A DNA stretch of 64,000 nt, from positions 1,130,505-1,194,504 of the forward strand of contig NZ_LR130816.1 in assembly GCF_900626145.1 (NCBI RefSeq), in the 5' to 3' direction. This document shows positions 41,800 through 48,964 of this stretch, one piece after another (the stretch's first letter is position 1; the number at the start of each line of letters is the position of its first letter). A model generated the notes under the pieces. The model was given only the letters and a program-made list of their open reading frames with translations. It searched no databases and was not told the DNA's origin. This DNA comes from Intestinimonas timonensis (lineage in GTDB: Bacteria; Bacillota; Clostridia; Oscillospirales; Oscillospiraceae). A program made the position numbers and the translations under genes.

Positions 41800-42715
41800 T
41801 GCCCTCACCTCCTGTAATTCTCTTGAAGTAGTCCTCCAAGGTATCATTGCAGAGCTGTGAGCTGATAACGGCCACATCCTGCACCACGAGGGCCTTATTG
41901 ATAGCCGCCATGTCCAGCGTAGTATCATAAAGCCAAAGCGTCTGTTCATCCTGCACAGAATATTCTTTGACATGGAATTGACGTTCCAAAATCAGCGATG
42001 CTTTAGGCACATCAGATACACGCAGCAGGATATATTTACTGTTTTTCTTTGCTAATTCTTCCATACTGCTTTCTTCCAGCAAAACGCCGTGGTCGATAAT
42101 ACCGATGTCGTCTGCCAGCAACGCAATTTCTGAAAGAATATGGCTGGAAATCAGGATTGTCTTTCCGTGCATGGCACTCAAATTCTTAATAAAGTCCCGC
42201 ATCTCTGCAATGCCGATAGGGTCAAGGCCATTTGTCGGTTCATCCAAGATCAGCAGCTCCGGATCATGCAAAATGGCGTTGGCAATGCCAAGCCGCTGTT
42301 TCATGCCGAGAGAATATTTACTGAATAGCTTTTTGTCTTTATAGGGTAGGCCGACAACTTCCAGCGCACTCTTTACTGCATCGGGGGCCGCTGTGCCACG
42401 CAGCTTTGAAAAAATCTCCAAATTCTCCGTCCCGGTCAGGTTAGGATAAAATCCCGGTGTTTCGATAATGGCACCAATACGGGGATATATCCGCTTTTCA
42501 TTTCCCTTGATATTCCTACCGAACACATCCGCCTCACCAGATGTAATAGGAGCCAAGCCCAAAATCATTTTCATAATCGTAGTTTTTCCGGCTCCGTTGC
42601 GTCCAAGCAGGCCATAGATACGGCCCTTTTTAACATGAAGATCAACCGCATTGACCACAGTTTGTTCTCCATAAATTTTTGTCAGGCGTTTTGCTTCAAT
42701 TACAAGATCGTCCAT
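41792..42715 (-). CDS. ABC transporter ATPase, lantibiotic-immunity type
   Basis: A 307-residue ATPase with Walker A GRNGAGKTT, signature YSLGMKQRLGIA, Walker B LLILDEPTNGLDP and the H-loop LISSHIL. BcrA/MutF type. It starts the operon ATPase-permease-permease-small peptide, preceded by a promoter with three 11-bp repeats likely bound by the response regulator at 43777. Expected role: self-protection or resistance against bacitracin- or lantibiotic-like peptides; the exact ligand is unknown. Confidence 0.9.
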   Translation of the reverse strand: MDDLVIEAKRLTKIYGEQTVVNAVDLHVKKGRIYGLLGRNGAGKTTIMKMILGLAPITSGEADVFGRNIKGNEKRIYPRIGAIIETPGFYPNLTGTENLEIFSKLRGTAAPDAVKSALEVVGLPYKDKKLFSKYSLGMKQRLGIANAILHDPELLILDEPTNGLDPIGIAEMRDFIKNLSAMHGKTILISSHILSEIALLADDIGIIDHGVLLEESSMEELAKKNSKYILLRVSDVPKASLILERQFHVKEYSVQDEQTLWLYDTTLDMAAINKALVVQDVAVISSQLCNDTLEDYFKRITGGEGIA

Positions 42716-42771
42716 ATAAGGTTTCCTCACTTTCCGTTGATTTGTTTCGTTTGTAAGCCAGCCACAATTAA

Positions 42772-42813
42772 AGTATAATCTATAAACCTTGCCAAAACCT
42801 TGCCGTAACCTTG
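42772..42813 (-). promoter_or_regulatory. Response-regulator binding repeats and promoter of the ABC operon
   Basis: On the minus strand CAAGGTT occurs three times at an exact 11-bp period (complements of 42785-42791, 42796-42802, 42807-42813), ending 7 bp before a -10 box TATACT (complement of 42772-42777). Repeats in phase with one helical turn replacing the -35 are typical for OmpR-type activators. Confidence 0.75.
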
Positions 42814-42837
42814 TTTTTAGCTTGCTTTTAATACAAG

Positions 42838-42864
42838 AAAGCCCTGCATTTTTACAGGGCTTTT
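42838..42864 (-). terminator. Terminator of the histidine kinase gene
   Basis: Perfect 9-bp arms AAAGCCCTG/CAGGGCTTT (42838-42846, 42855-42863) overlap the kinase stop codon. On the minus strand the stem is followed by CTTGTATT. Confidence 0.75.
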
Positions 42865-43775
42865 GGAAGTGTTATTGTAAATTCAGTTCCAAAGCTGGGA
42901 GTGCTGGTAACGGTGATTTTCCCTTTATGGGCGCTGACAAGCTCTTTGACAATGGACAGGCCCAGACCATTTCCGATAGCGGAACGCGAATGGTCGGCCT
43001 GATACATTCTTTCAAAAATATGTGGGAGATCGACAGGTAAAATACCAATTCCATTGTCCTTGACTGTAATAATGGCATAGTTCTCTTTTGCAGAAATAGA
43101 CAATATCATCTGGTTTCCTTTGCTATGGACAATCACGTTTTGTAGCAGATTATTGAGAATACGAGTATAAGCGTTAGGGTCTATGCGAATAGAACACTCT
43201 GTTTCAGGTATTTCTATCTCATACTCAAAGCCACTGTTTTCCAAAACGGGAACCCAATCAGCCATAATGTTGCGGGACAGCTCATTGAGATCAGAATATT
43301 CAAAATGAAAAAGCTGCTCCCCGGCATCCAGTTTCACCCATTCAAATAGGCTTTCTACAAAATGCTTTAGGTGCTGGGACTTATCAAATGCGACATGGAG
43401 GTATTCTTCTTTTTCCTCACCTGAAACAATACCGCTTTCAATCGCCTCTAAATATCCCACTAAAGAAGCTAACGGTGTTTTTACATCATGGGAAAGACTT
43501 GTCATAAGTCGTTTATATGCCTGATCTGCCTGTCGCTGTCCAATAAGTCGGGCCTGATTGCTGATAGCCATTTGATTGATGTCATAGCAAATTTGCTTTG
43601 TCATATCACTTTCCCTTGCTAAAATGCGTCGGTTGAGATTGCCCCGTTTAATATCTTCCAGCGCATCTTTTATTAACGAGAGCTGGCCGTGGACTTGGCC
43701 TAATTTAGAAAGCAGGAAGGTGATGATAAGTAGGGAGATCGCCAACACTACAAGAAGATAAATATTTACTCCCAT
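42852..43775 (-). CDS. Sensor histidine kinase, BceS/CprK-like
   Basis: A 307-residue kinase with one N-terminal membrane helix (residues 5-24), a HAMP-like linker, the phosphoacceptor H96 in SLSHDVKTPL, and ATPase boxes NNLLQNV, DNGIGI and GNGLGLSIV. The short extracellular part is like kinases that sense antimicrobial peptides through a partner ABC transporter. AAGGAGG precedes ATG 43775, just 3 nt from overlap with the regulator stop. Confidence 0.88.
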   Translation of the reverse strand: MGVNIYLLVVLAISLLIITFLLSKLGQVHGQLSLIKDALEDIKRGNLNRRILARESDMTKQICYDINQMAISNQARLIGQRQADQAYKRLMTSLSHDVKTPLASLVGYLEAIESGIVSGEEKEEYLHVAFDKSQHLKHFVESLFEWVKLDAGEQLFHFEYSDLNELSRNIMADWVPVLENSGFEYEIEIPETECSIRIDPNAYTRILNNLLQNVIVHSKGNQMILSISAKENYAIITVKDNGIGILPVDLPHIFERMYQADHSRSAIGNGLGLSIVKELVSAHKGKITVTSTPSFGTEFTITLPKAL

Positions 43776-43776
43776 G

Positions 43777-44478
43777 TCACGCCTCCTTGTTGAAACGATA
43801 GCCAACCCCCCGGACGGTCAAAATATAAAAAGGATGTTCTGGGTCTGGCTCAATCTTTTTCCGCAACTTGCTGATAAAGGACATAATGTTGTTATCATCG
43901 AAAGCATATTCCTCTGCCCATACATGGGTGTAAATCTGCTTTTTCGTGAATACACGTCCCTTATTTGAAGCCAAAAAATACAGTAGGTCAAATTCTTTAC
44001 TCGTTAGATCAACAGGTACGGCATTGATAGAAACAATACGGTTCTCTTTATCAATCACCATATTTTTTAGTGTCAGGTTGTTTATATCTATTGTAGAAGT
44101 GGGATTTAAGGTGGTAAACCGGCGTATGAGCGAATTGACACGAGCCATCAACTCATTAAGGCTAAATGGCTTAGTCAAATAATCGTCAGCTCCCATTCGC
44201 AGCCCGGCAACCTTATCTTCTTCATCACTTTTTGCCGTGAGCATAAGCACAGGGACATTGCTTGTTTCTCTGATTTTTTGTAATACTTGAAAACCATCTA
44301 TATCAGGCATCATTACATCCAAAATAATGAGAGAATAAGCGGAATCATGTTCAGAAACCAACTCAAGGCCCTCTGCACCGCCGTATGCTATCAATGCAGA
44401 CATATTTTCCTGTTCTATACATTTTTTCATCAAGGCACAAAGTTCTTTGTCATCATCTATAATCAAAACTTTATTCAT
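43777..44478 (-). CDS. OmpR-family response regulator
   Basis: A 233-residue regulator: receiver domain with phosphorylatable D54 (LIILDVMMPDIDGF) and Lys in DDYLTKPF, then a winged-helix DNA-binding domain (about 135-230, GRVFTKKQIYTHVWAEEYAF). AAGGAG precedes ATG 44478. It overlaps the HxlR gene by 8 bp. It most likely activates the ABC operon through the repeats at 42785-42813. Confidence 0.9.
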   Translation of the reverse strand: MNKVLIIDDDKELCALMKKCIEQENMSALIAYGGAEGLELVSEHDSAYSLIILDVMMPDIDGFQVLQKIRETSNVPVLMLTAKSDEEDKVAGLRMGADDYLTKPFSLNELMARVNSLIRRFTTLNPTSTIDINNLTLKNMVIDKENRIVSINAVPVDLTSKEFDLLYFLASNKGRVFTKKQIYTHVWAEEYAFDDNNIMSFISKLRKKIEPDPEHPFYILTVRGVGYRFNKEA

Positions 44479-44857
44479 GTTGTTGCTCCTTATATGTGTT
44501 TGCCATGAGGCTATGGCAACATGGGGGTTGAACATCCAGCCCGTCCAGATAACTGTTTCCCCATTGGCACATTGCGTCCAAAATAGGGATAAGGCTCCTG
44601 CCAAAAGCTGTGAGGGAATATAGAGTCTTGGGCGGCTTTTCCGGTATAACTTCACGATGAATTATACCACAATTATTCAAATCGTGAAGCTGCTGCGAAA
44701 GCATTTTCGGTGTCGCCTTTGGAATAAGCCGCTGCAATTCCATGTAATGAAGCGGCTGGTCGATTAAATGCCAAAGGATCAGCGGTTTGTATTTTCCACC
44801 GATCAGGGATAAGGTTGCTTCAACCGGACAGTTGAATTGAGTTTTTTCACATTTCAT
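44471..44857 (-). CDS. HxlR-family transcriptional regulator
   Basis: A 128-residue winged-helix regulator with CPVEATLSLIGGKYKPLILW and KATPKMLSQQLHDLNNCGII, diagnostic for HxlR. Many members sense redox or electrophiles through the N-terminal Cys (here C12 of FNCPVE). AAAGGAG precedes ATG 44857. Divergent to the nitroreductase gene, in a 146-bp interval with the motif at 44902; also first gene of the operon with the two-component system. Confidence 0.88.
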   Translation of the reverse strand: MKCEKTQFNCPVEATLSLIGGKYKPLILWHLIDQPLHYMELQRLIPKATPKMLSQQLHDLNNCGIIHREVIPEKPPKTLYSLTAFGRSLIPILDAMCQWGNSYLDGLDVQPPCCHSLMANTYKEQQHE

Positions 44858-44901
44858 AATACATTCTCCTTTATCGCAGAGGCTATCTTTTTGGGTAGTG
44901 C

Positions 44902-44948
44902 CTACCAAAAAAGTGCGTTCTTGCGGATTCTGTGATTGGTGCTACAAT
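44902..44948 (+). promoter_or_regulatory. Promoter of the nitroreductase gene with HxlR-type operator
   Basis: TTGCGG (44921-44926), 16 bp, TACAAT (44943-44948). The preceding 22 bp (44902-44923) match the motif before the radical SAM gene, and a dyad GGTAG...CTACC (44895-44906) flanked by T- and A-runs adjoins it. Confidence 0.65.
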
Positions 44949-45003
44949 ATAGTCAGTGGTTGATTTGACATACATAAATTTCATATAGAAAGGACCGAAA
45001 ACA

Positions 45004-45522
45004 ATGGATTTCATTAACATTGCAAAACAGCGCTGCTCTGTACGCAGCTACACCGACAAGAAAGTCGAAGCCGAAAAACTGGAAAAGATTTTGGAGGCTG
45101 CTCATGTGGCTCCTACTGCCGCAAATCTCCAACCCATCCACCTGATTGCCGTTCAGAGCGAGGAAGGACTGGCTAAGATTGGCAAAGCGGCCAATGTATA
45201 CGGCGCGCCTCTGGCTATTATCGTCTGCGCCGATCATAATAAGGCTTGGGTTCGTCCCTTCGATAAGAAGCAAACCGGAGACATCGATGCCTCCATTCTG
45301 ACGGATCACATGATGCTTCAAGCTACGGAGCTGGGGCTTGGCTCTGTTTGGGTATGCTACTTCAAGCCGGATGTTCTCAGCAAGGAATTTGGCCTCCCTT
45401 CCAATCTGGAGCCGGTCAATATCCTGGCAATCGGTTATTCCGATGAAGGCGCGGCGGACACGGACCGTTTTGACAGCGCCCGTATTCCGTTGAGCCAGTT
45501 GGTTTCCTACGACAGCCTGTAA
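45004..45522 (+). CDS. Nitroreductase family oxidoreductase
   Basis: A 172-residue FMN-dependent nitroreductase-like enzyme: QRCSVRSYTDKKVEAEKLEK, AAHVAPTAANLQPIHLIAV and LGLGSVWVCYF. Family members reduce nitro compounds, quinones or flavins with NAD(P)H. The divergent HxlR gene and the adjacent operator suggest induction by electrophiles. AAAGGACC lies before the ATG. A strong terminator follows. Confidence 0.88.
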   Translation: MDFINIAKQRCSVRSYTDKKVEAEKLEKILEAAHVAPTAANLQPIHLIAVQSEEGLAKIGKAANVYGAPLAIIVCADHNKAWVRPFDKKQTGDIDASILTDHMMLQATELGLGSVWVCYFKPDVLSKEFGLPSNLEPVNILAIGYSDEGAADTDRFDSARIPLSQLVSYDSL

Positions 45523-45542
45523 TTCAAAATTGAACAGATCAG

Positions 45543-45584
45543 CGCAGCCCCCCTCTTGTGTTTACGGAATGGGGGCTGCGTTTT
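45543..45584. terminator. Bidirectional terminator between nitroreductase and ArsR genes
   Basis: CGCAGCCCCC (45543-45552) and GGGGGCTGCG (45571-45580) form a perfect 10-bp stem with TTTT after it. Confidence 0.85.
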
Positions 45585-45900
45585 ATCTTTCTGAAATATG
45601 AGCGTATGTTTCTTCCAATACCCATTGAATATGCTCGTCTAACAGAGAGTAAAATACATTCTTTCCGACTTTTCGCGACTGGACTAATCTTGCTATACGA
45701 AGCTCCCGAAGCTGATGGGAAACAGCCGATTCCGTAATGTTCATTTGTTTTGCCAAACTGCTTACGCATAGTTCCTGGTCCATTAAGAGCCACAGGATTT
45801 TCATACGGCTGTAATCGCCCATAGCTTTGTGCAGCTCACTTAGCTGCTCCAATTCTTGCTGTGTCGGGGTAGAAAAAGTAGTCTTTGCTGTGTCACTCAT
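45583..45900 (-). CDS. ArsR-family transcriptional regulator
   Basis: A 105-residue ArsR repressor (HKAMGDYSRMKILWLLMDQE LCVSSLAKQMNITESAVSHQL, beta-wing KVGKNVFYSLLDEHI). It contains ELCVSSL at the alpha-3 metal site but with a single Cys, so the metal-binding pattern of CadC is incomplete. GAGGAGG precedes the ATG. Divergent from a second ArsR gene, sharing an 83-bp control region. Confidence 0.85.
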   Translation of the reverse strand: MSDTAKTTFSTPTQQELEQLSELHKAMGDYSRMKILWLLMDQELCVSSLAKQMNITESAVSHQLRELRIARLVQSRKVGKNVFYSLLDEHIQWVLEETYAHISER

Positions 45901-45930
45901 GTTTTACCTCCTCTCTATATATGAAGCTGT

Positions 45931-45959
45931 TTGACATCTAAAAAGGTTATGGTTATTAT
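45931..45959 (+). promoter_or_regulatory. Promoter of the CadC-like regulator gene
   Basis: TTGACA (45931-45936), 17 bp, TATTAT (45954-45959), near consensus, 24 bp before the ATG. Confidence 0.75.
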
Positions 45960-45983
45960 TGTATCAGGAAGGAGTTGATTGCT

Positions 45984-46349
45984 ATGGAACATTACAATCT
46001 GCCTCACAACCACGGACAGAATATAGAAAATGTTTTGGAAAAAATGCCTTTGGCGGAGGACTTCAAGGATATATCATTTTTATTTCAACAGCTTGGCGAT
46101 CCGACCCGCCTGCGGATTTTGTGGCTGTTGTGCCATTGTGAAGAATGTGTATGTAATATCGCGGCGGCAGTTGATATGAGTGCTCCCGCTGTATCACATC
46201 ATCTGCGTATTCTAAAAAAGAGCGGGATTATAACCAGCCGCAGAGATGGAAAAGAAGTTTATTACACATTGGCCGACATGCCTCAGGCAAAACAGTTGCA
46301 TAAATCCATTGATGCCCTATTCAAAATATCCTGTCCAACAAATTTATAA
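45984..46349 (+). CDS. ArsR/SmtB-family metal-sensing repressor (CadC-like)
   Basis: A 121-residue repressor with LGDPTRLRILWLLCHCEECVCNIAAAV; Cys50, Cys52, Cys55 and Cys57 form a dense alpha-3 metal site as in CadC. The recognition helix is MSAPAVSHHLRILKKSG. Located next to, and convergent with, a Cd/Zn/Pb-type P-ATPase gene, whose promoter carries an ArsR-type dyad. AAGGAG precedes ATG 45984. Confidence 0.88.
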   Translation: MEHYNLPHNHGQNIENVLEKMPLAEDFKDISFLFQQLGDPTRLRILWLLCHCEECVCNIAAAVDMSAPAVSHHLRILKKSGIITSRRDGKEVYYTLADMPQAKQLHKSIDALFKISCPTNL

Positions 46350-46352
46350 GCG

Positions 46353-46390
46353 AAATGCGCCGTCCGCTGTATTAGGAGAACGGCGCATTT
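46353..46390. terminator. Bidirectional terminator between CadC-like and P-ATPase genes
   Basis: AAATGCGCCGT (46353-46363) and ACGGCGCATTT (46380-46390) are perfect 11-bp arms with A/T runs on both sides. Confidence 0.88.
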
Positions 46391-46413
46391 ATTATTTAGG
46401 GAAAAGCTGAACA

Positions 46414-48282
46414 TTACCGCTGTACCGAGCTGTCCAGGTTCTTCACACGCATAGCGCGGATCGCGTTCAGAATGGCAATAATCGAAACACCGACATCGGC
46501 AAATACGGCAGCCCACATATTGGCTTTACCAATGGCTCCTAAAATGAGTACCAGGAACTTAACAGCCAAAGCAAATACAATATTCTGGTTTGCGATTCTG
46601 ATTGTCTTTCGGGCGATTTTCATTACGGCTGCAATCTTAGAAGGCTCGTCTGTCATCAAAACAACATCGGCAGCTTCGATGGCAGCGTCAGACCCCAGGG
46701 CACCCATAGCAATACCGACATCAGCCCTTGCCAGTACCGGCGCGTCGTTGATACCGTCACCGACAAATACCAGCTTGCCTTTTTCACTTTTCTGTTTCAG
46801 CAAATCTTCCACGCGGTCAACCTTATCAGCCGGGAGCAGTTCTGTATATACCTGATCCAGACCGAGGCGTCCGGCAACCTTTTTACCTACTGCGTCTGCA
46901 TCTCCGGTCAACATGACTGTCTTGCGAATACCGGAGGATTTCAGATTTTTGATAGCTGTCGCTGCGTCGGCTTTAATTTCGTCCTCGATTACAATACAGC
47001 CGGCATATTTTCCGTTGCAGGCCAGATAAACTACGGTACCCACGGAAGAAGATGGAGAATACTTGATATGCTCCTTTTGCATGAGTTTCGCGTTACCGGC
47101 CAGAATCTTTTTCCCGTCAATTACAGCCTGGACGCCGTGACCGGCAATTTCCTGTACATCGGAGATTCGGGAACTGTCAATCTTTTTTCCATAAGCGGAC
47201 TTAATAGAAAGAGAAATAGGATGATTGGAATAGTCCTCTGCGTATGCAGCCAGCTCCAAAAGCTGCGTGTCTTTCATATCGACAGGATGAATTTCAGTGA
47301 CAGCAAATGACCCCTTTGTCAATGTACCTGTTTTATCAAAAACAACGGTCTCTGCATGGGCCAGGGATTCCAAATAGTTACTTCCTTTAACCAAAACGCC
47401 AATTTTGGAGGAACCGCCGATACCGCCAAAGAAACTAAGCGGGATGGAGATTACCAGAGCGCAAGGGCAGGAAATAACCAGGAAGGTCAATGCCCTGTAA
47501 ATCCATACGCTGAAGGATTGCTGTAAAATCAGCGGCGGCAGAACTGCCAGAGCCAGAGCCGCAAATACAACAATCGGCGTATAGTATCTGGCAAATCGGC
47601 TGATAAAGTTTTCTGTTTTGCCCTTCTTGTCGCTTGCATTTTCTACTAAGTCCAGGATTTTGGCAACTGTGGATTCCCCAAATTCCTTCGTGGTCTGTAT
47701 GGTAAGAATACCCGTCTGATTGATACAACCGCTGATAACGTCCATTCCCGGTTCAACTTCACGGGGCATGGATTCTCCTGTCAGTGCGGAAGTGTCGAGT
47801 GCGGAGGTTCCTTTGATAATCTTTCCGTCCAGAGGCACACGTTCTCCGGGCTTTACAACGATGGTATCTCCGATCTGCACCTCGTCAGGGTCCACCTGAA
47901 CCAGTTTACCGTCCTTTTCTATATTGGCATAATCCGGGCGAATATCCATCAGACTTGTAATGGATTTTCTGGATTTAGATACTGCATAGGACTGGAACCA
48001 TTCTCCCACCTGGTAGAACAACATAACGGCAACGCCTTCGGAATGTTCGCCTAAGATCAGTGCCCCCACAGTGGCAATCGTCATAAGAAAGTTTTCATCA
48101 AATACCTGTCCATGCAGGATGTTGGTAATTGCTTTCCACACAATATCCCAGCCGGCAACCGCATAGCAGATCAGGAACACGCCCATTTCTGCCCATTCTG
48201 GCAAAGGAATGAAATTTCCGGCCAGAAATAAAGCCGCCGCCACGATAATGCGCGTTAGCAGTCGTTTTTGTTTTCGTGTCAT
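46414..48282 (-). CDS. Cd/Zn/Pb-type P1B-ATPase
   Basis: A 622-residue heavy-metal exporter: transmembrane CPC motif in [17 protein letters not shown], phosphorylation site FDKTGTLTKG, TGES loop ALTGESMP, hinge [20 protein letters not shown]. It lacks an N-terminal metal-binding domain; the separate HMA protein encoded just upstream may supply it. CadA/ZntA type by the C-terminal KFLVLILGAIG-like membrane helix. It would confer Cd, Zn or Pb tolerance. Confidence 0.92.
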   Translation of the reverse strand: MTRKQKRLLTRIIVAAALFLAGNFIPLPEWAEMGVFLICYAVAGWDIVWKAITNILHGQVFDENFLMTIATVGALILGEHSEGVAVMLFYQVGEWFQSYAVSKSRKSITSLMDIRPDYANIEKDGKLVQVDPDEVQIGDTIVVKPGERVPLDGKIIKGTSALDTSALTGESMPREVEPGMDVISGCINQTGILTIQTTKEFGESTVAKILDLVENASDKKGKTENFISRFARYYTPIVVFAALALAVLPPLILQQSFSVWIYRALTFLVISCPCALVISIPLSFFGGIGGSSKIGVLVKGSNYLESLAHAETVVFDKTGTLTKGSFAVTEIHPVDMKDTQLLELAAYAEDYSNHPISLSIKSAYGKKIDSSRISDVQEIAGHGVQAVIDGKKILAGNAKLMQKEHIKYSPSSSVGTVVYLACNGKYAGCIVIEDEIKADAATAIKNLKSSGIRKTVMLTGDADAVGKKVAGRLGLDQVYTELLPADKVDRVEDLLKQKSEKGKLVFVGDGINDAPVLARADVGIAMGALGSDAAIEAADVVLMTDEPSKIAAVMKIARKTIRIANQNIVFALAVKFLVLILGAIGKANMWAAVFADVGVSIIAILNAIRAMRVKNLDSSVQR

Positions 48283-48345
48283 AACGATGTTCTCCTTTCA
48301 AAAAGTACACCGGCTACCAGAGCGGCAGCCGGTGTCCAGCTTTCA

Positions 48346-48564
48346 TCACACCTTAACGGTTACATCCGGCTCGATTTTTTTAATCAGTGCCTTTGCTTCG
48401 GCCAGAATAGCGTCGAACTTCTCGTCGGGTGCTTCCAGAACCATCTTCTGGTTAAGGAAGTTGACCTCTACATGGGTGACGCCATCAATCTTTTGTACGG
48501 CTTTCTGAATTTTGTCGGCGCAATGGCCGCAGTCCAGATCAATCAGTTTAATGGTCTTTTTCAT
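48346..48564 (-). CDS. Free-standing heavy-metal-associated (HMA) domain protein
   Basis: A 72-residue HMA (ferredoxin-like) protein with the metal ligands in LDCGHC (residues 11-16) and THVEVNFLNQKMVLEAP. It precedes the P-ATPase gene by 63 bp on the same strand, probably handing metal to it. The promoter with an ArsR-type dyad lies upstream. GGAGG precedes the ATG. Confidence 0.88.
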   Translation of the reverse strand: MKKTIKLIDLDCGHCADKIQKAVQKIDGVTHVEVNFLNQKMVLEAPDEKFDAILAEAKALIKKIEPDVTVKV

Positions 48565-48610
48565 GTCGAAAGACCTCCTTTCTTAATTCATTTGGTTGGT
48601 TTGACATGGC

Positions 48611-48676
48611 TGAACAATTAAAAGAGTGTTTAATCGTTCATGGCCACAGTATATTCACGAAAATGTCTAAAGTCAA
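48611..48676 (-). promoter_or_regulatory. Promoter and ArsR-type operator of the HMA/P-ATPase operon
   Basis: On the minus strand TTGACT (complement of 48671-48676), 17 bp, TATACT (complement of 48648-48653). Just downstream is a 12-bp dyad TGAACAATTAAA/TTTAATCGTTCA (48611-48622, 48629-48640; one mismatch), matching the CadC/SmtB operator style. Repression by the CadC-like protein with release by metal is likely. Confidence 0.8.
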
Positions 48677-48802
48677 CGGGTTCGGGGATGATATTCCCCT
48701 TTGGATTTGAAAAGCTACTGATTGGATTGGCAATAAAAAACAGATTCCTTTTTGGATAAAAAAGACTTCCCTATGGAGCGGACAAACGAAAAGTTGAGAG
48801 CT

Positions 48803-48933
48803 TATAATGATACACGGTCAAATAATGACCGCTTGTGCAGACGTTATGAATGGGACGGCAGGTATTTTTCCCCCGAAAATACCAAACGTCCCTTATCATA
48901 ACGCTTCTTAGTCCCCCACGGGGGAGGGGGACT
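48803..48933 (+). promoter_or_regulatory. Structured leader of the copper operon
   Basis: A TATAAT box (48803-48808) is followed by GGTCA/TGACC, then a nested stem GGGACG..GGTATTTT / AAAATACC..CGTCCC (about 48852-48893) and AGTCCCCC/GGGGGACT (48910-48933), all before the copA start. The region 48677-48802 shows nothing else. A CsoR operator or an RNA regulator could lie here; I cannot match a known riboswitch. Confidence 0.45.
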
Positions 48934-48964
48934 TGCACATGAAATATTTATCAAGAAAGAAGGG

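Noticed and set aside
48677..48802. A coding gene between the HMA and copA promoters
   Set aside because: Frames are short and interrupted; the region is AT-rich intergenic DNA.
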